Part shown: piece by piece, positions 58,315 through 64,000 of the stretch
Layout: every line of letters begins with the position of its first letter
Position numbering within the stretch: position 1 is the stretch's first letter
Assembly (NCBI RefSeq): GCF_031085175.1
Contig: NZ_JAVHUY010000032.1
Span: 1-64,000 of the forward strand
Source: Phytohabitans maris
GTDB taxonomy: Bacteria > Actinomycetota > Actinomycetes > Mycobacteriales > Micromonosporaceae
DNA: 64,000 nucleotides
Direction: 5' to 3'
Notes under the pieces: generated by a model
Seen by the model: the letters and a program-made list of their open reading frames with translations, nothing else
Databases searched by the model: none
Told to the model about the DNA's origin: nothing
Translations under genes and position numbers: made by a program

Positions 58315-59832
58315 ATGAGCGTTCGGCGGATCATGGGCACCGAGGTCGAGTACGGGATATCGGTGCCCGGCCAGCCCGGGGCCAACCCGATGGTCACCTC
58401 GTCACAGGTGGTCAACGCGTATGGTGCCCGTCCCGAGTTGACCCGCGGTGGGCGGGCCCGGTGGGACTACGAGGAGGAGTCGCCGCTGCGCGACGCCCGC
58501 GGCTTCACGTACTCCGGGGCGGCCTACGACCCCGCCGAGGCGCTCGCCGACGAGGATCTGGGCCTGGCCAACGTGATCCTCACCAACGGCGCCCGGCTCT
58601 ACGTCGACCACGCCCACCCGGAGTACTCGACCCCCGAGGTCACCAACCCGCTCGACGTGGTCCGGTGGGACAAGGCGGGGGAGCGGGTCATGGCCGAGGC
58701 GTCGCGGCGGGCCGCGACGATCCCGGGCACGCACCCCATCCACCTGTACAAGAACAACACCGACAACAAGGGCGCCAGCTACGGTTCCCACGAAAACTAC
58801 CTGATGCGCCGCCAGACGGCGTTCGCCGACATCGTGGCCTACCTGACGCCGTTCTTCGTCACCCGGCAGATCGTCTGCGGCGCCGGGCGGGTGGGGATCG
58901 GGCAGGACGGTTCGCAGCCCGGCTTCCAGCTCTCCCAGCGGGCCGACTTCTTCGAGGTCGAGGTCGGGCTGGAGACCACCCTCAAGCGCCCGATCATCAA
59001 CACCCGGGACGAGCCGCACGCCGACGCCGACAAGTACCGGCGGCTGCACGTCATCATCGGCGACGCCAACCTCTCGGAGACCTCCACGTACCTCAAGGTG
59101 GGCACCACCGCGCTCGTGCTCACGATGATCGAGGAAAAGGCGCTCACCCCCGACCTCGGCATCGCCGACCCGGTCTCCGAGCTCAAGGCGGTCAGCCACG
59201 ACCCGGCGCTCGGCCACCTCATGCGGCTGCGCGACGGGCGCCGGCTCACCGCGCTCGACCTGCAGTGGGCCTACTTCGAGCGGGCCAAGTCCTTTGTGGA
59301 CGACCGGTACGGCCGGGACGCCGACGCCGCCACCACCGACGTGCTGACCCGCTGGGAGGGCGTCCTCGACCGCCTCGGCCGCGACCCCATGCTCTGCGCC
59401 GACGAGCTCGACTGGGTGGCCAAGCTGCGGCTGTTGGAGGGCTACCGCGAGCGGGAGAAGCTGGGCTGGGCCTCGCACAAGCTCCAGCTCGTCGACCTGC
59501 AGTATTCGGACGTCCGCCCGGAGAAGGGGCTCTACCACCGGCTGGTCGCCCGCGGCTCGATGAAGACGCTGTTGGACGACGAGCAGACCCGCCGGGCGAT
59601 GGTCGACCCGCCGGAGGACACCCGGGCGTACTTCCGCGGCCGCTGCCTCGCCCAGTACGCCTCCGAGGTGGTCGCCGCCAGCTGGGACTCGGTCATCTTC
59701 GACGTGGGGCGCGAGTCGCTCGTGCGGGTGCCGATGATGGAGCCCGAGCGGGGCACCCGCAAGCACGTCGGTGCCCTCTTCGACCGCTGCGCCAGCGCCA
59801 AGGACCTGCTCGAGGCGATCACCGGCGGGTGA
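58315..59832 (+). CDS. dop: Pup deamidase/depupylase
   Basis: A 505-residue glutamine synthetase-fold enzyme. [15 protein letters not shown] is the N-terminal strand with catalytic Glu and nearby residues, the Dop loop region follows ([27 protein letters not shown]), and [14 protein letters not shown] and [19 protein letters not shown] are family-specific. Dop removes Pup from substrates and, where Pup ends in Gln, deamidates it. Here Pup ends in Glu, so only the depupylase role is needed. Start ATG at 58315. Confidence 0.97.
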   Translation: MSVRRIMGTEVEYGISVPGQPGANPMVTSSQVVNAYGARPELTRGGRARWDYEEESPLRDARGFTYSGAAYDPAEALADEDLGLANVILTNGARLYVDHAHPEYSTPEVTNPLDVVRWDKAGERVMAEASRRAATIPGTHPIHLYKNNTDNKGASYGSHENYLMRRQTAFADIVAYLTPFFVTRQIVCGAGRVGIGQDGSQPGFQLSQRADFFEVEVGLETTLKRPIINTRDEPHADADKYRRLHVIIGDANLSETSTYLKVGTTALVLTMIEEKALTPDLGIADPVSELKAVSHDPALGHLMRLRDGRRLTALDLQWAYFERAKSFVDDRYGRDADAATTDVLTRWEGVLDRLGRDPMLCADELDWVAKLRLLEGYREREKLGWASHKLQLVDLQYSDVRPEKGLYHRLVARGSMKTLLDDEQTRRAMVDPPEDTRAYFRGRCLAQYASEVVAASWDSVIFDVGRESLVRVPMMEPERGTRKHVGALFDRCASAKDLLEAITGG

Positions 59833-59924
59833 CCGCTGCGCCCTCCGCGAAACGTCGCGCGTGGTGGGTTCCTCCGTGGCACCGGCGAGGTAGTTTTTCA
59901 GCAAGCGATGTTGAGGAGGACCCG

Positions 59925-60143
59925 ATGGCTACCCGTGATTCCGGCGGTCAGTCGCAGTCCGGCAAGGCCCGCCGCGAGGAGGACGTCGACGCCGGCCCGG
60001 CCCCCGAGGCCAACCCGGAGGTCGCCGAGCGCCACGCCGAGATCACCGAGGACGTCGACGACCTGCTCGACGAGATCGACTCGGTGCTGGAGGAGAACGC
60101 GGAAGAGTTCGTGAGGGGGTACGTGCAGAAAGGGGGGGAATGA
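59925..60143 (+). CDS. pup: Prokaryotic ubiquitin-like protein Pup
   Basis: A 72-residue, acidic, mostly disordered modifier. The N-terminus MATRDSGGQSQSGKARREEDVD is written here in two parts by the reader as MATRDSGGQS and QSGKARREED; the Mpa-binding helix is VAERHAEITEDVDDLLDEID and the C-terminus is VQKGGE. It ends in Glu, so PafA can use it directly. GAGGAGG precedes the ATG. The stop overlaps the ATG of the broken endonuclease gene (ATGA). Confidence 0.96.
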   Translation: MATRDSGGQSQSGKARREEDVDAGPAPEANPEVAERHAEITEDVDDLLDEIDSVLEENAEEFVRGYVQKGGE

Positions 60144-60630
60144 GCAGAATGCCCGATCTGGGGGAGTTGGCGTTCGAGTGGTGCCCCCGATGTGAGCGGA
60201 TCCGTCCGCTCACTGGCTTTCACAGCGACAAGCGACGTCCAGACGGTCGTGCCTTCCACCGCAAGCGTTGTGCGTCAGGCCGCTCCGAGCAGAGCCGGCG
60301 CCGCCGCGGCATGAAGGAGCGACGACGCTCGGGATCGGGATCGAGGACGTCGAGGAGCTCCTCGCCGAGCAGGGCGGTCTCTGTGCGACCTGTGGCGCGC
60401 CCGACCCCGAACACGTCGACCACGACCGCGTGACCGGCTGGATACGCGGGATACTCTGCTTCAACTGCAATGGCGGCCTCGGTCAGTTCCGGGACGACGT
60501 GGAGTATCTTGCCAAGGCGATCACCTATCTGAAGGGAAGCACGTGCCAGCGGGTTTTGATCCATCCCGGCGTCTACCAGACTTTTTCGCGAACCCGGGGA
60601 CGTCCTCCTTCACACAGTTTCTCAGCCTGA
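60140..60630 (+). pseudogene. Endonuclease VII family gene, broken by a deletion and frameshift
   Basis: Two halves of one gene lie in different frames. From 60140 the first frame gives PDLGELAFEWCPRCERIRPLTGFH and [21 protein letters not shown], the N-terminal zinc-binding part of the endonuclease VII-like protein often found between pup and prcB. After about 60330 a shifted frame gives [41 protein letters not shown] and [15 protein letters not shown], the HNH core. Intact relatives have about 60 more residues between, including a second zinc finger. The HNH half may still be translated from a TTG, but it lacks an ATG. Overlaps prcB. Confidence 0.8.
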
Positions 60631-61382
60631 ACGCGCCCGAGCTGCTGCCCGGGCGTCGTCCGCTCCCGCCGGGGTACTCCGCGGACATGGCACCGCACGC
60701 GACCACGGTGGTCTCGATCGTCTGTGCCGGCGGCGTGGTGATGGCCGGTGACCGGCGCGCCACCGCGGGCAACCTCATCGCCAGCCGCGACATCGAAAAG
60801 GTGCACCCGGCCGACCCGTACTCGCTGGTGGGCATGGCCGGCACCGCCGGCGTCGGGATCGAGCTGATCAAGCTGTTCCAGGTGGAGCTGGAGCACTACG
60901 AGAAGATCGAGGGCGCGATGCTCTCGCTCGACGGCAAGGCCAACCGCCTCGCCGCGCTCGTCCGCAACAACCTCGGCGCGGCCATGCAGGGCCTCGCGGT
61001 CGTGCCGATCTTCGCCGGCGTCGACCTGGCCGCCACCGACCCGGCCAAGGTGGGTCGCATCTTCAGCTTCGACGTGGCCGGCGGCCTCTACGAGGAGACC
61101 GGGTACGACGGCATCGGCTCCGGTTCGCTCTTCGCGAAGTCGGCGCTCAAGAAGCGGTACCGCCCGGGCCTGTCGGTCGACGAGGCGGTCACGCTCGGCG
61201 TGGAGGCGCTCTACGACGCCGCCGACGACGATACCGCCACCGGCGGCCCCGACCTCACCCGCAAGATCTACCCGGTGGTCATGAGCGCGACCACCGAGGG
61301 CACCCGCCGCCACACCGACGAGGAGGTCGGCGCGATAGCCGAGGCCGTCGTCGCCCGCCGCATGGAGAACATCGGCGGCTGA
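60543..61382 (+). CDS. prcB: 20S proteasome beta subunit
   Basis: A 279-residue precursor. A propeptide of about 53 residues ([23 protein letters not shown]...) is removed to expose the catalytic Thr54 in HATTVVSIV; the remaining core shows [15 protein letters not shown] and [15 protein letters not shown] of the beta family. It degrades proteins delivered by Mpa. The GTG at 60543 lies inside the HNH reading frame of the broken gene, so translation of prcB may depend on it. prcA follows after 53 bases. Confidence 0.97.
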   Translation: MPAGFDPSRRLPDFFANPGTSSFTQFLSLNAPELLPGRRPLPPGYSADMAPHATTVVSIVCAGGVVMAGDRRATAGNLIASRDIEKVHPADPYSLVGMAGTAGVGIELIKLFQVELEHYEKIEGAMLSLDGKANRLAALVRNNLGAAMQGLAVVPIFAGVDLAATDPAKVGRIFSFDVAGGLYEETGYDGIGSGSLFAKSALKKRYRPGLSVDEAVTLGVEALYDAADDDTATGGPDLTRKIYPVVMSATTEGTRRHTDEEVGAIAEAVVARRMENIGG

Positions 61383-61435
61383 TCCGCCCCATCTGGTCTC
61401 CGCCCCAATATCTCGTCCGAAGGAGAGCCGCCGTC

Positions 61436-62263
61436 GTGGCCATGCAGTTCTACGCCTCGCCCGAGCAGATCATGCGCGACCGCTCGGAGCACGCCCGCAA
61501 GGGCATCTCCCGCGGTCGCAGTGCCGTGGTGCTCACGTACGAGGGCGGGGTGCTGTTCGTCGCGGAAAACCTCACCTCGCTGCGGAAGGTGAGCGAGATC
61601 TACGACCGGATCGGGTTCGCGGCCGTGGGGCGGTACAACGAGTTCGAAAACCTGCGCCGCGCGGGCGTGCGGATGGCCGACCTCAACGGCTACAGCTACG
61701 ACCGCCGTGACGTGAACGGCCGCGCGATCGCCAACGCGTACGCGCACGCGCTCGGCGCGATCTTCACCGAGCAGGTGAAGGCGTACGAGGTGGAGATCTG
61801 CGTCGCCGAGGTGGGCACGAGCCCGGAGGCGGACGAGCTGTACCGCATCACGTACGACGGCTCGGTGCAGGACGAGCCGGGTGTGATGGCGATGGGCGGC
61901 CAGGCCGAGGCGATCTCCGGCGCGCTCAAGGAGGCCCACCGCGCCGACCTGTCGCTCGGCGAGGCGGTGCGGCTGGCCGTGAAGGCGCTGGGCAGCGTGG
62001 GTGGCGAGGGCGGCCAGCCGCGTACGCTCGGCGACGAGCAGCTCGAGGTGGCGGTGCTGGACCGGCGCCGTACGGGCCGCACGTTTCGCCGGATCACCGG
62101 GGTGGCGCTGACGTCGCTGCTGACCGAGGAGCCGCCCGCCGCACCTTCGCCGTCGGCGCCGGCTCCGTCGTCGTCGGCTCCGGCTGGGGAGTCTGGCGGC
62201 TCGGACGACGACCTGGAGATCCTGGACGACATCGACGAGGCCGAGGGCGGGACCAAGGAGTAA
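61436..62263 (+). CDS. prcA: 20S proteasome alpha subunit
   Basis: A 275-residue structural subunit that forms the outer rings and the gate. [42 protein letters not shown] is the standard alpha-subunit N-terminus, and the last 40 residues are an acidic Pro/Ser tail. Two starts compete: GTG at 61436 and ATG at 61442, both behind AAGGAGAG. It receives Mpa's C-terminal motif. No pafA gene follows within the window. Confidence 0.97.
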   Translation: MAMQFYASPEQIMRDRSEHARKGISRGRSAVVLTYEGGVLFVAENLTSLRKVSEIYDRIGFAAVGRYNEFENLRRAGVRMADLNGYSYDRRDVNGRAIANAYAHALGAIFTEQVKAYEVEICVAEVGTSPEADELYRITYDGSVQDEPGVMAMGGQAEAISGALKEAHRADLSLGEAVRLAVKALGSVGGEGGQPRTLGDEQLEVAVLDRRRTGRTFRRITGVALTSLLTEEPPAAPSPSAPAPSSSAPAGESGGSDDDLEILDDIDEAEGGTKE

Positions 62264-62549
62264 CGCGCCGGTCGTCCGCTCGACCCCGGCCGCGCCGATC
62301 CACTGGTCGCGCTGCCGCGGTCGCGCCGGCTCCGTTTTCGCGCACGCCGGCCGCACCGCCTCCGCGCGCAAGCACGCACTGTGTCCATTGTGGACACGCG
62401 CGACCGGGGCGGCGGGGTGTGATCGTGGCGAAGGGCGCCCGCTGAAGTCGCTACGACGACCAGGCCACCCCTCGCGCGTCGATCAAGGCCTCTGCGGCTG
62501 GAGGCGTCGACATCAGGCGGTGCGCCTGCCGCGCCAGGACCGCGAGGCA

Positions 62550-62611
62550 GCAGAAACCTGGTTTCTGCGGTATCCGCCGCGGTCTGAGACAGCAGAAACC
62601 AGGTTTCTGCT
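62550..62611. repeat. Paired GCAGAAACC-W-GGTTTCTGC palindromes
   Basis: A 19-base palindrome GCAGAAACCTGGTTTCTGC at 62550-62568 is followed 23 bases later by a 21-base version (62591-62611). They can each form a hairpin or pair with each other. No other copy was found in the window. Confidence 0.85.
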
Positions 62612-62660
62612 GCCTCCCCGCGGGCGGGGGCGGTCACGCCTGCCGGGTGAGCGGGCAGAG

Positions 62661-62718
62661 TCCCCGACATTGCCCACTGCCGGCCGCTGGAGTGGGCGAT
62701 GTCGGGGACATTGCCCAC
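62661..62718. repeat. GGGCAATGTC-type palindromes, one and a half copies
   Basis: TCCCCGACATTGCCCAC at 62661-62677 is followed by a complete palindrome GTGGGCGATGTCG-GGGACATTGCCCAC at 62692-62718. The first pairs with the left half of the second. Same family as 1102-1171 and 56508-56534. Confidence 0.85.
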
Positions 62719-62825
62719 CGCGGCGAGCGGCATGGGAGTGGGCGCGCACCCCGGGAGGGCGCCGGCGTCGATCGAGGACAACACCGCGGGCCGGCGAGCT
62801 GGGGATACCCAGGCGGTGGTTGTCC

Positions 62826-63110
62826 TTGATCGGCGAGGCGAGGCCCAGCGAGGCTCGGGACGGCGAGGCCCAGCGAGGCTCGGGACGGCGAGGCACAGCG
62901 GGGCGCGGCGCGGCGCGGCGCGGCGAGGCGCGGCGGGGCGAGGCGCGGCGAGGCGCGGCGGGGCGCGGCGGGGCGCGGCCCGACGAGGCGAGGCACAGCG
63001 CGGCGAGGCACAGCGCGGCGGGGCGCGGGCGCGGGACGGGCCGGGACGGCGAGGCGCGGCGAGGCGCGGCAAGGCCTACGAGGCGGGGCAAAGGCGGGCG
63101 AGGAGGGCGA
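62826..63110. repeat. Satellite-like GGCGAGGC/GCGCGGC block
   Basis: About 285 bases consist almost only of short, irregularly nested units such as GGCGAGGCCCAGCGAGGCTC (repeated at a 25-base period near 62840) and GGCGAGGCGCGGC. The strand shows a strong excess of G over C. Likely generated by slippage. Confidence 0.8.
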
Positions 63111-63170
63111 GAGGCGGCGCCTGCGCACCCGCGAGGGCGCGAGGCGCGGGGCCATACCGGGCGAGCGGGG

Positions 63171-64000
63171 CTAGACCCAGCGGCGGACCGCGCGCCAGTA
63201 CGTGGTCATCAGGGCGTTCAGGAGGCCGACGCCGGGCGGGTTGATGAGCGGGGTGTCGAAGCGGTCGGTCAGCACGCGCATCCACTCGCGGTCGGGGACC
63301 GCGCGTTCGGCCTGGAGGGCGCGGCGGCGGGCGCGTAGGTGGGCGCGGTGGCGCCAGAGCCAGCCGTAGCCGCGCAGCTTGTCCTTGAGCCAGCCCTCCT
63401 TGGCTGCGAGCAGGATCATCACCAGCTCCAGCGCCAGCAGCGGGCCGCCGAGCAGGAGCAGCGCGCGGCCGCCCCAGACGGTGGTGACGAACATGAGGCG
63501 GTTGCGCTCGATCAGGTAGAACTTGAAGCTGACCTTGCTGAACTCGTACCCGTGCAGGGCGACCGCGTCCGGGACGTTGAGCACGCGCAGGCCGAGCCGC
63601 CAGGTGCGCAGGGAGATCTCGGCGTCCTCGACGTACGCGAAGTAGTGCTCGTCGAAGCCGCCCAGGCGGTCCCAGTGCGCGCGGCGGGCGACCACGAAGG
63701 CGCCCATCGCCCCGGCGGTCTCGGTGGGCTCGGTGCGGGTCTCGCGCTCGCGGAAGCCCCCCACCCAGCTGACGCCGAGCACGTGGATCTCGTTGCCCCG
63801 GGAGTTGAGCAGCTCGGGCTCGTCGGCCAGGCGTACCGCCCCGGCGGCCAGCCCGACGCTCTCGTCGCCGAGCACCTCGACCAGGCGGGCGAGGGCGGTG
63901 GGCTCGACGATCGCGTCGCCGTTGACCAGTGCCACGAACTCGCCCGACGCCGCCGCCACGCCCGCGTTGCAGCCGGCGGAGAAGCCGGCGTTCTCCCCGT
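63171..64000 (-). CDS. Glycosyltransferase family 2, rhamnosyltransferase-like (5' end outside window)
   Basis: The 3' part (about 276 residues) of a GT2 enzyme; the frame runs off the right edge, where GENAGFSAGCNAGV, a typical nucleotide-sugar loop, is visible. The variant metal motif is VALVNGDAIV, the acceptor motif GAFVVARRAHWDRLGGFDEHYFAYVEDAEISLRTW is split across the catalytic core, and one or two hydrophobic helices near residues 170-210 anchor it. The pattern resembles WbbL-type rhamnosyltransferases of cell-wall assembly. The C-terminal 60 residues are basic. Confidence 0.9.
   Translation of the reverse strand, partial: GENAGFSAGCNAGVAAASGEFVALVNGDAIVEPTALARLVEVLGDESVGLAAGAVRLADEPELLNSRGNEIHVLGVSWVGGFRERETRTEPTETAGAMGAFVVARRAHWDRLGGFDEHYFAYVEDAEISLRTWRLGLRVLNVPDAVALHGYEFSKVSFKFYLIERNRLMFVTTVWGGRALLLLGGPLLALELVMILLAAKEGWLKDKLRGYGWLWRHRAHLRARRRALQAERAVPDREWMRVLTDRFDTPLINPPGVGLLNALMTTYWRAVRRWV

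Larger units (their letters stand above)
62264..63170. other. Intergenic region of 907 bases with repeats and low complexity
   Basis: No credible gene. It contains the GCAGAAACC palindrome pair (62550-62611), GGGCAATGTC-type palindromes (62661-62718) and a satellite-like block (62826-63110) made of GGCGAGGC/GCGCGGC units. Open frames across it encode only Ala/Arg/Pro repeats. pafA is often found downstream of prcA in related genomes but is absent here. Confidence 0.75.

Noticed and set aside
62550-62718. Repeated palindromes as a CRISPR array
   Set aside because: There are only two units of each type, the spacing is irregular and no cas gene is present; the sequences are palindromic families.
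62388-63338. Frames encoding Ala/Arg/Pro/Gly repeats in the satellite-like block
   Set aside because: The repeats arise from short DNA units, not from a protein family, and there is no ribosome site or conservation signal.

Overview
The window is high-G+C actinomycete chromosomal DNA. It carries a Pup-proteasome locus, a pgsA-DUF881-sbp-DUF881-gcvH-garA-ftsR-DUF151-merR block in the order known from mycobacteria, many GTG starts and third-position G/C bias. The gene set, including the endonuclease VII-type gene between pup and prcB, DUF5999 and DUF6510, suggests Micromonosporaceae or a close relative. The family is an inference; the phylum is not in doubt.

Layout. 1-4353: a minus-strand acyl-CoA catabolic operon (SDR, phosphotransferase, acyl-CoA dehydrogenase) followed by a TetR regulator. 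4679-9222: an island of lower G+C with a ParA-like ATPase plus a small partner on the plus strand, meeting head-on a DUF262/HNH (GmrSD-type) protein and a reader-HEPN protein on the minus strand; this is most likely a phage-defence island. 9842-14414: a small membrane protein, a kinase-like protein, a DUF6510/ferredoxin-reductase/sulfite-oxidase-like redox operon, an HtrA-type protease and a DsbA-fold protein. 14548-24234: an ECF sigma factor fused to its own zinc finger, membrane anchor and outer domain, a TetR, a GGDEF-EAL protein, an AbiEi/DUF559 protein, and a TPP-enzyme/cyclase pair. 24235-30700: plant polysaccharide genes (CBM2-like membrane protein, pectate lyase with a LacI-type operator, GH5 mannanase with CBM2) around a MarR, a MetE-like enzyme and a lipoprotein binding protein.

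30955-41226: the conserved pgsA-to-merR block, an aldo/keto reductase, and gcvP behind a glycine riboswitch. 41846-50534: DUF5999, a PabB-like chorismate enzyme, peptide deformylase, a MacB-type ABC exporter, and a NarL-type two-component system. 50544-62263: RecB-like nuclease, M50 protease, TrmI, an unknown protein, Mpa, a polytopic membrane protein, Dop, Pup, a broken endonuclease VII gene, PrcB and PrcA. The ligase gene pafA is not in the window. The right edge holds the 3' part of a family 2 glycosyltransferase.

A striking second layer is the intergenic DNA. At least five families of palindromes recur, mostly between convergent genes, and several supply the stop codon of the adjacent gene. 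Two long inverted-repeat elements (36846-37192 and 56344-56862) share ends and look like non-autonomous mobile elements, with a partial third copy near 23743.
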